From CADEFX01 sp050260355 (GTDB taxonomy: Bacteria > Pseudomonadota > Alphaproteobacteria > Rhizobiales > Hyphomicrobiaceae), in assembly GCA_050260355.1 (NCBI GenBank), contig JBLNBZ010000100.1:1-57016 (forward strand): a stretch of DNA of 57,016 nt, in the 5' to 3' direction. Positions within the stretch are counted from its first letter, which is position 1. Each line of letters opens with the position of its first letter. Under the pieces are notes generated by a model, which saw nothing but the letters and a program-made list of their open reading frames with translations, did no database searches and was not told where the DNA came from. Shown one piece after another: positions 25,577 through 34,722 of the stretch. A program made the position numbers and the translations under genes.

Positions 25577-27859
25577 CTAGCGATCGAGCGATCCGCTTGC
25601 CCGAAACGACCGCGTCCGGACGATGCGCGCGGCCTCCCGCCCGCTGTCGCCGGCCGCCGGCTCACCGGCCATCTCGTGCTGGTGGACCAGCGCCAGGAAA
25701 TCGGCGTAGCACGCCTTCGTGGAGAACTCGTCCTGCGCGACGCGAAGAGCCTTGCGGCACACGTCCTCACGCGCCGGCCTGTTCTCGAGCAGCCCAGTGA
25801 TGGCGTCGCCAAACTCGCGCGCCTCCTCAGCCAACACGACGGCGGGTCGCACCGTCTCTTCCACGCCCTCGATGGTTCGCGAGGTCGCCACGATCGCCTT
25901 ACCCTGTCCCAAGGCTTCGACCAGCTTGATCTTGAGGCCCGTGCCGGCGAAGAGCGGCGAGATGACGACGCCCGCCTCCGCGTAGACGGGATCGAGATCG
26001 GGCACTGAGCCGAGCAGCGTCACGCCGTCCGCAATGCCGCGCACGGCCGGCCCCACGCTCCCCGCCACCAGCAACCGGCAGTCCGGCAGGCGGCGGCGCA
26101 CATCGGGCCATACCTTGTCGAGGAACCACTGCAGTCCGATGACGTTCGGTGCCGTGTTGCTGCCGACGAACAGCACGGTGTGATCATCGCCGGGTTGCGG
26201 CTCATCGACCGCCCTCACACCCATGGGCGCAAGAACCACCCTCTGCCTCGGCAGTCCCTCGGCGACGAATGCCGCCTCGTTTGCCTGGATCGCGAGCACC
26301 GCATCGGCCTGGCTGAGCAGCGCCAGCTCGGATGCCTCGTCGATCGTGCTCAGGCTGTCTGCAGCTTTCAAAGCCTCGAACTGGCTCGCGCGCGCACTGA
26401 ACCGGTCGTGCATGACAATGACCGCGAGCGCCTTGGGACACAGCGCATAAGGAATTGCGGGCGCAACGAACGCATAGTCGGCGACAATCAATCGGCTTTG
26501 CGGCGGCGCGTGGCGGGCGATGAAGAGCTGGTCGGCGCGCTGCCACGGAACGCCGATGGCGTACGGCGCAGGCTTGATGCGGGCGCGTCGCAAAATGCCC
26601 GCTCGCACGAGCACCCGTTCGGCAACCGTCAATCCGGCAATCATGAGCACCCGCGGGTCGCTCGCCAGGAACAGCCGCCGGCCGAGCCGCAACGATCCGC
26701 GCATGTGGATCTCGTCGAACAGCTCCATCTCGCGACTGAGATAGAGGAACGGCCACCGTCCAAACATCGCCGGACTGGGCGAGATCAGGCTCAGCCGATA
26801 GCCCGCGTCCCGCAAGGCTTTGCACAGGCTCAGGAGGTAGGCCGAATTCCCCGCCCGGCTCCCGACGAGGCGCTGCCTGGAGATGACGCAGGCGCGCTTC
26901 TCGGTCGCCTCCGGCGCCTGTCGCCGCACGATCCTGACGAGGCGCATCAGCCGCACGCCAATCGGCATCCTGAGCAGCGGCACGGCAGCGGGATGCCTCA
27001 CGGCGAGTGCTGCGGCGCGGCTCCATTGACGCGCCTGCAGCGCCGAGACGAGCGCGGTGAAATCCAATGCGCGCTGGATCGACTTGCGCCAGGACTGACG
27101 CTCAGCCGCCACGGCACCTGCGGCCGCTCCGAACGACGCATCGAGCATCGCGTCGGCGGCCAGGAGCCCTTCCAGCTCGTGCCGCGTAATCCGATGCGAC
27201 GTGGAGCTCTTGTGCCTGCGATAGAAATATCCGAGCTGGTCGACGAGGCGGTAGCGCGCCCCGTGCAGCAGCAGCCGCAGGACGAGGTCGTAGTCCTCCC
27301 CGATGCGCAGTGTCGGGTTGTAGCGGACGTCATGCTTGCGCAGAAACTCGGTGCGGAGCAGCGGCTTCAGATAGCCCAGCGCCGGCGTCCGCACGAATAT
27401 GCGGTTCGACAGCACGAAGTCGCCTGTCGTGATCCAGGGCCTCGCCCGCTGTCGCCGCGTTAGAAACGGATGAGGCCCCTTGCCCTCCTGGAAGACGAGA
27501 AGATCGTCGGCGCAGATATCGACCCCAGAGCGCTCCGCCTCGGCGACCAAGGTCGCGAGCCGCTCGGGATGCATCATGTCGTCGCTATCGAGGATGGCGA
27601 TCCATCGACCCGAGGCGGCCGCCAGGCCGGCGTTGCGCGCAGCCGCAGGCCCGGCGTTGGACGGCAGCTGGATCACGCGGATGCGCGCGTCCTGGAGAGC
27701 AAAGCGCCGGGCGATCTCGCTGCTGCCGTCGCTCGAAGCGTCGTCGACGAACAGGATCTCGATGTCGGCTAGGGTCTGACGAGCGGCCGAGCGCAGCGCA
27801 TCATGGACGAATGCGCCGCCGTTGTGGTTGGCGATGACAACAGAAACGACCGGTGACAT
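25577..27859 (-). CDS. Bifunctional glycosyltransferase, GT2 and GT4 domains fused
   Basis: A 760-residue protein carrying two glycosyltransferase folds. Residues 1-300 are GT2: VSVVIANHNGGAFVHDAL, ILFVDDASSDGS and IAILDSDDMMHPERL, then RIGEDYDLVLRLLLHG. Residues about 330-745 are GT4: NSAYLLSLCKALRDAGYRLSLISPSP at the start, VLFVGSNTAPNVIGLQWFLDKVW as the domain-2 opening strand, and SPLFAGTGLKIKLVEALGQGKAIVATS, the donor-site loop with E. It may add two consecutive sugars of the repeat unit. The long linker (about 290-330) has no similarity. The start ATG at 27859 heads a 0.5 kb divergent intergenic region facing the export gene at 28363. Confidence 0.85.
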   Translation of the reverse strand: MSPVVSVVIANHNGGAFVHDALRSAARQTLADIEILFVDDASSDGSSEIARRFALQDARIRVIQLPSNAGPAAARNAGLAAASGRWIAILDSDDMMHPERLATLVAEAERSGVDICADDLLVFQEGKGPHPFLTRRQRARPWITTGDFVLSNRIFVRTPALGYLKPLLRTEFLRKHDVRYNPTLRIGEDYDLVLRLLLHGARYRLVDQLGYFYRRHKSSTSHRITRHELEGLLAADAMLDASFGAAAGAVAAERQSWRKSIQRALDFTALVSALQARQWSRAAALAVRHPAAVPLLRMPIGVRLMRLVRIVRRQAPEATEKRACVISRQRLVGSRAGNSAYLLSLCKALRDAGYRLSLISPSPAMFGRWPFLYLSREMELFDEIHMRGSLRLGRRLFLASDPRVLMIAGLTVAERVLVRAGILRRARIKPAPYAIGVPWQRADQLFIARHAPPQSRLIVADYAFVAPAIPYALCPKALAVIVMHDRFSARASQFEALKAADSLSTIDEASELALLSQADAVLAIQANEAAFVAEGLPRQRVVLAPMGVRAVDEPQPGDDHTVLFVGSNTAPNVIGLQWFLDKVWPDVRRRLPDCRLLVAGSVGPAVRGIADGVTLLGSVPDLDPVYAEAGVVISPLFAGTGLKIKLVEALGQGKAIVATSRTIEGVEETVRPAVVLAEEAREFGDAITGLLENRPAREDVCRKALRVAQDEFSTKACYADFLALVHQHEMAGEPAAGDSGREAARIVRTRSFRASGSLDR

Positions 27860-28362
27860 TCACGGCCCGCCGACATCCTCGCACCGCCTGCCTGCCTGAA
27901 CGGCAGCAAGACATTCCCACCCGGACACTATCCTGATTTGGCAGCCGCCGAAAGAAAGCCGATCATCCTTGCCGGCCCACCTGCCACGGGCGGGGTCGAT
28001 CCAAGCTGCATCCCCCGCAGCTGGCAAACCGGGACGCGCGGTGCCTGCTACCGCAATCCGACGTAGGCTGCGTCTTTGGTGGTAGCCATTAGGATTAATC
28101 TGGCCAATTGGTTCATATTCACCGTCTCTACCGAACGCGCCACCCCGACAAAATCATGTACTGCTCTTTGCTTGGCCGGCAGCTATCCTTTCCTTGCATA
28201 GTCGCACTGCTGGCATCTGCCACCATGTGATCGGCTGCCCCTGTCGCGCGCGTGCAAGTGGGTATTTGTCGCGAGGGCATAGCCAAGCGTGACGGCCAGG
28301 GAAGAGGTTGCGGATCGGGGACCAGCGCATCGTGGTCCACGCCATTGCACTTTCGATAGGTC
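27860..28362. other. Intergenic, divergent promoter region (0.5 kb)
   Basis: This stretch separates the bifunctional glycosyltransferase (minus) and the ExoF-like export gene (plus). I see no gene: open frames on both strands have shadow-like composition. An AT-richer tract at about 28080-28130 contains the 8-base palindrome CCAATTGG (28104-28111) and is the best place for a promoter. Confidence 0.5.
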
Positions 28363-29799
28363 ATGGGGTCAAAAATGGCGGCGAAAAGCGGGTTTGCGTT
28401 CCGATTTCCGCAAGCGGGAACGCCGGTAGCAGTGAGGCAGTGGCAGCTCGCACCCGTCAGCTCGTGGTATCGGCCGCTCTGCGCGGCCATGGTGGCCGCT
28501 CTGCTCCTGTTGGTCGGCACGTGGACGCATCCCGCGTCCGCCGCCGAGGATGAATATCGGCTCAGTGTGCAGGACAAGGTCCGCCTCAAGGTCTACGAGT
28601 GGCGCGCTTCCCGCGACGAGATCTACGAGTGGGTGGCGCTGAATGCCGAGTATGTCGTCGGCGCTGCAGGCCAGCTCACACTGCCGCTCATCGGCGAGGT
28701 TACGGCTGCGGGCAGTACGCCGAAGGAAGTCTCCAAGGTCATCGGCGAGCGGCTGCGGGCGCGCATCGGCCTGGCCGAGGCACCAGACGTCGCCATCGAG
28801 GTCGTTCAGTACCGGCCGATCTACGTCACGGGACACGTGGAGAAGCCGGGCGAGTATAACTACAAGCCGGGACTGACTGTTCTGCAGGCCGTGACCCTTG
28901 GTGGCGGCATCCTGCGCGGCGCCGAGAACGCCAGCGCCCGCCTCGAGCGCGAGATCATTACTGCCAAAGGTGAGATCGATCTTCTCGCCAACGAGTACAC
29001 GCTCCAGCTCGCCCGCAAGGCCCGGCTCGAGGCCGAGCTCAAGCGTGCCGACACCATCGAGTATCCGGCGACGCTCGTCGAACGGCAGAAGGAGCCCGGG
29101 GTCAAATTGCTGATGGAGCAGGAGCAGCAGATCTTTCAGGCCCGCAAGCAAGGTCTGGAGACGCAGCTCACCGCGCTCGCTCAGCTCAAGAGCTTCCTGG
29201 AAAAGGAGGTCGTCTCGCTGACGGGCCAGCTCGGCAAGCATGATACCCAGATGCAGCTGGTGCGGCAGGAGCTGGAGACTGTCACCGGGCTAACGGAGAA
29301 AGGCCTGGCCACCGCGCCGCGGCGATTGGCGATGGAGCGCAGCGTCGCGCAGTACGAGGCCGATCATATGCGCCTTGAGAGCTCCATTCTAAGGGCAAGG
29401 CAGGAGTTGAGCCGCACCGAGATCAACATCCTGGAGCTTCACAACAAGCGCGCCAGCGAGGTCACCAGCGAGCTGCAGGCAACACAGGCCAAGCTGGATC
29501 AGATCAACCAGAAGAGCGAGACCTCCGAGAAGCTGCTGTACGAGTCCGAGATCATCGCACCTCGCTACCTCTCCGACCGCGGCCGTTTCCGTCGCGCACG
29601 GCCGAAGTACACGATCTTCAGGCCCGATGCTGGCGGTTCGGCCCAGATGGAGGCTACCGAAACCACGACACTGCAGCCCGGAGACACCGTCAAGGTGGAG
29701 CTGCCTTCGTCCGAGGATGGCCCCCTTGCATTTCCTCGCGACGAGCCACCCCGGCTCCAGCAATTCTCGCAAGATCTGCTGACGCGGCTTCCCAAATAG
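28363..29799 (+). CDS. Polysaccharide export protein, ExoF/Wza-related (poly_export and SLBB domains)
   Basis: A 478-residue exported protein. An internal hydrophobic stretch (about residues 42-62, AMVAALLLLVGTWTHPASAA) acts as signal. Then the poly_export domain: YRLSVQDKVRLKVYEWRASRDEIYEW, VGAAGQLTLPLIGEV, and an SLBB region VQYRPIYVTGHVEKPGEYNYKPG with LTVLQAVTLGGG. The region from about 195 to 400 is a long coiled coil, as in rhizobial ExoF, and longer than in Wza. It should form the outer-membrane/periplasmic channel for the polymer together with the Wzz-type protein at 2378. No lipobox cysteine is obvious. Start ATG 28363; ATG 28375 is an option. The next gene is convergent. Confidence 0.85.
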   Translation: MGSKMAAKSGFAFRFPQAGTPVAVRQWQLAPVSSWYRPLCAAMVAALLLLVGTWTHPASAAEDEYRLSVQDKVRLKVYEWRASRDEIYEWVALNAEYVVGAAGQLTLPLIGEVTAAGSTPKEVSKVIGERLRARIGLAEAPDVAIEVVQYRPIYVTGHVEKPGEYNYKPGLTVLQAVTLGGGILRGAENASARLEREIITAKGEIDLLANEYTLQLARKARLEAELKRADTIEYPATLVERQKEPGVKLLMEQEQQIFQARKQGLETQLTALAQLKSFLEKEVVSLTGQLGKHDTQMQLVRQELETVTGLTEKGLATAPRRLAMERSVAQYEADHMRLESSILRARQELSRTEINILELHNKRASEVTSELQATQAKLDQINQKSETSEKLLYESEIIAPRYLSDRGRFRRARPKYTIFRPDAGGSAQMEATETTTLQPGDTVKVELPSSEDGPLAFPRDEPPRLQQFSQDLLTRLPK

Positions 29800-29824
29800 G
29801 GCCTACAGGCAGGACCACCTTACC

Positions 29825-30982
29825 TTACCGGCTTGGTCCTGCCTTCCCGCCGCGGGCGGCTTCTGTCACCTCGACCACGCCGTGGATGATCCTGGCGGCC
29901 ACGAGCTGCTCGTAGCTCGGATACCAGGGGTTGGCGGCGCTCGCCCGCGCAACCTTGTCCAGGAACCAGCTCGGTGCGTCGAGCGACCTGAGGATCGCAG
30001 TTACGCTGCGAATGCTGGTCGCGCCCACGACCCTGTCGAGGAGGCCGCTGGCGCCAAGATCATGGAACCCGAGGCGGGCGCCCTTTGTGACATACCGCTT
30101 GGAGCCGGCCAGGAAAATGATCGTGCACACGCCGACGCAATCGATCGAGGTGTAGGTTTCGAGCCCGTGCTCCTTGATCAGGGCGGCAACCGTCGCCGCC
30201 TCGTCGACGGAACCACCGCGTGCATCACTGCGCACCCGCTTGAGCTTGGGCGCAGCCGTCAGGAACTGACTGAAGGTGACGCTGGTGCCATATGAGACCT
30301 TGCCGACCAGCTCGATCTCGCCGCGTGCGGGCAGCAGCCGCAGCCGATCTCCACTTTCAGCCTGCCCGCTGCCGCTGGCGCTGCCCGGCGAAGGCAAATC
30401 CAGCGCGAGCGGCGCCAGAATTGAATAAGAGCCGATCGCCAGTTGCAGTGCCCCGAACAGCACCCCGACCCTCGCCAGCCCGGCCCAGTTTCGCCGTCCG
30501 CCATCCCGAACGTAACGGCTCGAGGAGCGCCACACGCCCACGACCTGCCAGATCGACAGCACCAGCACCGCTAGCGCGAGCAGCGCGATGTAGGCACCGG
30601 CGACGCCAGCCGCCCGCGGCGGCACCAGCGCGAAGTCGACAATTCCCTTGAGGGCGGCCAAACCCACCAGCATGCCGGCGAAGCCGAACAGCCAATACGC
30701 CGTGCGCAACGAGAATTCGCCACGCCAATGCCTGAGCGCGAAGTTCGCCCAGCTCAGCAGCCTGGTCCGGCGTGCCGCCTTGGGCGCGGCGCGCGGCTCA
30801 CCGGAATCCGCAGACTTCGCGGGCCACAAGGCCGACACCGATGATGCCGGCTTCCAGCCGTCCATGCCGTCCTGCCAGACAAGATCGTCAGACAAAAGCT
30901 CGCCGGACGTGGCGGTTTGTCTCAATTGTTCGAGCTCCGCAGGGCCCCAGGTTTGTCCGTCTCGGGCCACATACCACGCCAC
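29825..30982 (-). CDS. GYF_2 (DUF4339) - membrane - ClpP-fold fusion protein
   Basis: A 385-residue protein of mixed architecture. Residues 1-53 are a GYF_2 domain (WYVARDGQTWGPAELEQL, DDLVWQDGMDGWKPASSV). Three to four helices follow at about 95-190 (YWLFGFAGMLVGLAALKGIV, YIALLALAVLVLSIWQVVGV, VLFGALQLAIGSYSILAPL). Residues from about 220 resemble periplasmic ClpP/crotonase-like proteins: VRSDARGGSVDEAATVAALI, then DCVGVCTIIFLAGSKRYVTKGARLGFH. In that last motif the position held by the nucleophile serine in relatives (S-A-C-x-L-x-F-L-A-G) is glycine. I choose GTG 30982 because GAGGGG lies seven bases upstream; the longer frame starts at 31033. Role unknown; the position suggests an envelope function. 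Confidence 0.7.
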   Translation of the reverse strand: MAWYVARDGQTWGPAELEQLRQTATSGELLSDDLVWQDGMDGWKPASSVSALWPAKSADSGEPRAAPKAARRTRLLSWANFALRHWRGEFSLRTAYWLFGFAGMLVGLAALKGIVDFALVPPRAAGVAGAYIALLALAVLVLSIWQVVGVWRSSSRYVRDGGRRNWAGLARVGVLFGALQLAIGSYSILAPLALDLPSPGSASGSGQAESGDRLRLLPARGEIELVGKVSYGTSVTFSQFLTAAPKLKRVRSDARGGSVDEAATVAALIKEHGLETYTSIDCVGVCTIIFLAGSKRYVTKGARLGFHDLGASGLLDRVVGATSIRSVTAILRSLDAPSWFLDKVARASAANPWYPSYEQLVAARIIHGVVEVTEAARGGKAGPSR

Positions 30983-31303
30983 GGTCGTCCCCTCTGTCCG
31001 CGTTGAGGCATAGCGTTTGAATTTTACACGCAAGTCGATCGTCGGGCTACAGCTGCGGTGACGTCACCACGGAAACTGCCGCAGACGCGGCGAGGCCGAG
31101 CCTCATCGCGCTGAAACGTCAAAGAGCGCGCGCCGAACGCCGCAGGGCCCAGTCCTTGCGAATGCCTTATTCTCACCCGGACTGATATCCGGACCGAGGT
31201 CGATCTTGCGCTCTGAAACAGCGGGCACACATGTTTCATGCTGGCGTAGGGGTCGGCTGCGCGCCGCGGCTGGATCTTCAGCGCTCGGCGGGGGAGCCGA
31301 TTG

Positions 31304-33265
31304 ATGCGCTACGAGCCGGCGATCGACGGTCTGAGGGCATTGTCGGTCACCTTGGTCTTGCTGTTTCATGCCCAAATCTCCCTCTTCTCGGGCGGGTATG
31401 TCGGTGTCGACGTCTTCTTCGTCATCTCCGGCTATCTGATCACGAGGCTCATTCAGAGCGAGCACGCCGCGGGCCGCTTCTCTCTGCTGAAGTTCTATGA
31501 GCGGCGCGCAAGGCGCATCCTGCCCGCCTTCTTCCTCGTGGCGCTGACCACGCTCGCAGCAGGCGTCCTCATTCTGCTGCCGTCGGAGCTCGCAGCGCTC
31601 GGATCGAGCACGATCGCCGCCACCTTGTTCGTGTCGAATTACTTCTTCTGGAAATTCGAGTGGAGGAATTATCTGCTGGACGACACCCAGTCGATGCCAC
31701 TGCTGCACACGTGGTCCTTGGCCATCGAGGAGCAGTTCTATCTCGTCTTTCCTGCTCTCACGCTCCTGGCTCTGCGCGTGTGCAAACGCTACCAGGCGGT
31801 GGTCTACTTCGCGCTGTGGTGCGTCTCGCTGGCGTTTTGCATCTACCTGACCAAAAGGGACCCGCGCGCTGCGTTCTATTCCTCTCCCGCCCGCGCCTGG
31901 GAGTTGCTGCTCGGAGCGCTCCTCGCGGTCGCGCGCATTAAAAGCCCCTTGCCTCCACCGCTCGCTCGGATCCTGCCCGTGGCAGGCCTCGCCATGATCG
32001 CGCTGGCGGGAGTGGGTTTCGATGCCACAACTCCGTTTCCCGGCCGGGCGGCGCTCCTGCCATGCCTCGGCGCCGCACTTGTGATTGTCGCCTGCAGCGA
32101 GAGCTCGCCAGCCAATCGCCTGCTCAGCCACCCGCTCCTCGTTTGGGTCGGCCTCATATCCTATCCCTTGTATCTCTGGCACTGGCCGATGCTGATCATG
32201 GCCAAGCATATCGTCCTGCGCGAGCTGACCGGCGCGGAGACCGCGCTGCTCTACGCGGCGGCCGTTGGACTGGCGGCGGCGACCTGGAAGTACGTCGAAG
32301 CGCCGATCCGCGCCCGCCCTGGCCCCTTTTCAGCGAGGTCGGTCGGCTTGCTGGCAGCGAGCGCGGGTTGCGTCACCATCGCCATCGGCGCAGCGCTGCA
32401 CGCCTCCGATGGCCTCCCAACCAGGCTGCCTCCCGAAGCCCTCCGTATCCTGGCGGCCACCAAGGACTACGCGCCGAGTCTCGGCGCTTGCCAGAATTGG
32501 AATCGCGTCGCCCTTGCGCAAATGCCGCAATGCGTGATCGGTGCGGCGGCGAAGCGGGATTTCGACTTCGCCCTCTTGGGCGACTCTCATGCGGGGGCCA
32601 TCGCCAAAGCCTTGGACGAGGCTGCACGTGAGGTCGGGCAAAAGGGTCTCCAGCTCACGTCCGACAACTGCCCGCCGGCTCTCGACACCCAGGTTTTCGT
32701 GCGCGGCGCGATCACCGACTGCGAGGCCCGCAACGCTGCCGCTCTCGATCTGCTGCGGCAGCACCGCATCCGCCGCGTGATATTGGCGGGCCAGTGGGTG
32801 CAGTACGTCTACGCATTGGGCCCGAGGCAGGACCTCGAGCTGAGGCCCGGCGGGGCCGTGGCACGCGAGCCGCTGGCCGCGCTGCAGTCGGCGCTCGGCG
32901 CCATGGTCGGCAAGCTGCGCAACGCAGGCATCGATGTCGCGATCGTCGGACCTGTGCCTGTCATCGGCTGGGACGTCCCGACCGTGCTTGCGACCCTGGA
33001 GTGGCGTCACAGGACCGCGCGACCGGGCCCATCAATGACCGAGTTCATGAGCTCCCAGCGCAGCATCATCGACATGCTGGCCGCCCTGCAGAAGGACGGC
33101 ATCCCGGTCATCTTTCCGCACGAGCAACTGTGCAAGCCCGATTGCCTGGTGCAGCTCGACGGTAAAATACTCTACGCGGACCAGGAGCACCTATCCACTC
33201 AGGGTGCGGATCTTCTGCGCCCGCATCTCATGCGCCTGTTGGGGAGGGCACCGGCCAATCCGTGA
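31304..33265 (+). CDS. Acyltransferase 3 with C-terminal SGNH domain (OafA type)
   Basis: A 653-residue membrane O-acyltransferase, likely acetylating the exopolysaccharide. The N-terminal half has the family start YEPAIDGLRALSVTLVLLFHA (catalytic-type His), FFVISGYLITRLI, FYERRARRILPAFFL (the R-rich motif) and about ten helices up to residue 375. From about 420 to the end is a periplasmic SGNH domain: FALLGDSHAGAIAKAL (GDSH), and DQEHLSTQGADLLRPHL with the terminal D-x-x-H pair. This is the complete OafA layout, in which the C-terminal domain passes the acyl group to the glycan. GGGGGAG precedes ATG 31304. It is divergent from the GYF gene and 274 bases before the second GH16 gene. Confidence 0.87.
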   Translation: MRYEPAIDGLRALSVTLVLLFHAQISLFSGGYVGVDVFFVISGYLITRLIQSEHAAGRFSLLKFYERRARRILPAFFLVALTTLAAGVLILLPSELAALGSSTIAATLFVSNYFFWKFEWRNYLLDDTQSMPLLHTWSLAIEEQFYLVFPALTLLALRVCKRYQAVVYFALWCVSLAFCIYLTKRDPRAAFYSSPARAWELLLGALLAVARIKSPLPPPLARILPVAGLAMIALAGVGFDATTPFPGRAALLPCLGAALVIVACSESSPANRLLSHPLLVWVGLISYPLYLWHWPMLIMAKHIVLRELTGAETALLYAAAVGLAAATWKYVEAPIRARPGPFSARSVGLLAASAGCVTIAIGAALHASDGLPTRLPPEALRILAATKDYAPSLGACQNWNRVALAQMPQCVIGAAAKRDFDFALLGDSHAGAIAKALDEAAREVGQKGLQLTSDNCPPALDTQVFVRGAITDCEARNAAALDLLRQHRIRRVILAGQWVQYVYALGPRQDLELRPGGAVAREPLAALQSALGAMVGKLRNAGIDVAIVGPVPVIGWDVPTVLATLEWRHRTARPGPSMTEFMSSQRSIIDMLAALQKDGIPVIFPHEQLCKPDCLVQLDGKILYADQEHLSTQGADLLRPHLMRLLGRAPANP

Positions 33266-33539
33266 GGGGCCGCCCGAGCGCGTGCGGCCAGGGCCTGGTT
33301 GTAACGGCCGCGGCGTGGCATCAGCAGACAGCCAGGCCGCAATGCCGCGGATTTGCCGGACCCTGGCCCACAACGGCTGCATGCGCGCATAACCTTAACT
33401 CGATCCAGCGCATCCAAAACGAGCGTTGAGCCGAGATTTGGCGTGGAATGCTCCGGGCCCATTGGGGTAGCATCGACAGGCCCGTAAGCGGCCGGTTCCG
33501 CGTTCGGGCGGATCGGGGCTGAGATGTCGTCGGGGCGCC

Positions 33540-34382
33540 ATGACAAGTAGGGCGTGGCGTTGGGTGGGCACCTTGCGCGGACTACTGACTCTCCTTCTGC
33601 TGATTGCATTGCATGGCAACGTGGCGACGGCGCAGCACCGCATGCCGCCACAGCGCGGCGTTTCATTCGTCGACCGTTTCGCTACCTTCGACCGAGCGCA
33701 ATGGTTCCTCTCCAATGGATGGGTGGGTGGCGATCACTCCGACTGCACGCTGTCGGGCGCCAACGTAGTCCATCACCCGGGCTCCGTGGAGCTGGTGCTC
33801 AAGAGGCAGCTCAACAAGCTCAGGCAGTTCACCTGCGGAGACCTCCAATCGCAGCGTCTCTACGGGTATGGGACCTACGAGGTGCGCCTGCGCTCCGTCG
33901 CCGCTCCAGGCGTGGTCACGACATTCTTCACATACGTGCACATTGAGCCGGGCGGCCAGCAGGACGAGATCAATTTCACGTTTCTGGGCAGAAGCCCCGG
34001 CCGCGCACAGGTCGGCTATGTCGCCGACGGACAGAAGTTTCCCGGCGCCGAGTTCGATCTAAGTCCGGATATTCGGACTGCGACCGACTACGCCTTCGAG
34101 TGGCTGCCCGACAGCATACGCTGGTTCGTCGCCGGCAAGCTCGCTTACGAGGTACGACGCACGCCAGGCAAACCGTTCCCCTCCAAGCCCGGCAAGATCT
34201 TCGTCAGCATCTGGAATGGACGCGGCGAGAACATGGCGCAATGGCTCGGTAAATTCGTAGACCCCGGCACACCGCTGGCCGCCACGATCGAGCGCGTCAG
34301 CTTCACCGAGATGGGCCAGCCGTGCCAGTTTCCGTCTTCCGTTGCCTGCTACCCTGGCGCCAACGGCAGGCGCGAACGCTAA
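33540..34382 (+). CDS. Secreted GH16-family protein with altered active site (ExoK paralogue)
   Basis: A 280-residue exported protein with a signal peptide (hydrophobic residues about 12-27, ending near ATAQ). It is a close relative of the GH16 enzyme at 24745: WFLSNGWVGGDHSDCTLSG, GYGTYEVRLR and DYAFEWLPDSIRWF are shared, as is the last third. The catalytic signature has changed: where the other copy has DEIDIEFLG, this one has DEINFTFLG, so E143 (nucleophile) stays but the D is N145 and the acid/base E is T147. It is predicted to be inactive as a glycanase and may act as a carbohydrate-binding or inhibitor-like protein. Two perfect DNA stretches of 36 and 46 bases match the other copy. Confidence 0.85.
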   Translation: MTSRAWRWVGTLRGLLTLLLLIALHGNVATAQHRMPPQRGVSFVDRFATFDRAQWFLSNGWVGGDHSDCTLSGANVVHHPGSVELVLKRQLNKLRQFTCGDLQSQRLYGYGTYEVRLRSVAAPGVVTTFFTYVHIEPGGQQDEINFTFLGRSPGRAQVGYVADGQKFPGAEFDLSPDIRTATDYAFEWLPDSIRWFVAGKLAYEVRRTPGKPFPSKPGKIFVSIWNGRGENMAQWLGKFVDPGTPLAATIERVSFTEMGQPCQFPSSVACYPGANGRRER

Positions 34383-34722
34383 AGACGACGCTTTTCAGGT
34401 GCGAGTCGATGGCGCGCCCGGCTGGGGCGCTCACACGGGAGCGTTCGCAGCCGCGCTTGTTGCGCGATAGCGTTTGGGCTAACAGACGCGTCTCGCCGGC
34501 CGGGGATGCCTTGCCGCAGGGCTTGCGGGCGGTCGCATCGATCATAAGCCAGACACACCTCACAGCTACAGGGGCCACTTTGCCAAGGTTGGCTCCGCCG
34601 CTCACCGTCGATGCGCATGCTAGAGATATGACCGCAGCCGCTTTGGAAATGCGCTCGACGCGGCCATCGCCTCGGTCTAGCGCTAACGTGTAACGCGCAT
34701 TCAAAGGGAAGGAGATTGGAAC
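34383..34722. other. Intergenic, leader of the TRAP transporter operon
   Basis: 340 bases with no convincing gene. An AAGGGAAGGAGATTGG stretch just upstream of 34723 is a strong ribosome site. Promoter elements for the TRAP operon should be here, but none can be pinned down. Confidence 0.5.

Noticed and set aside
26180..27463. 427-residue plus-strand open frame
   Set aside because: Opposite the GT2-GT4 fusion gene; composition is Arg/Gln/His rich without motifs.
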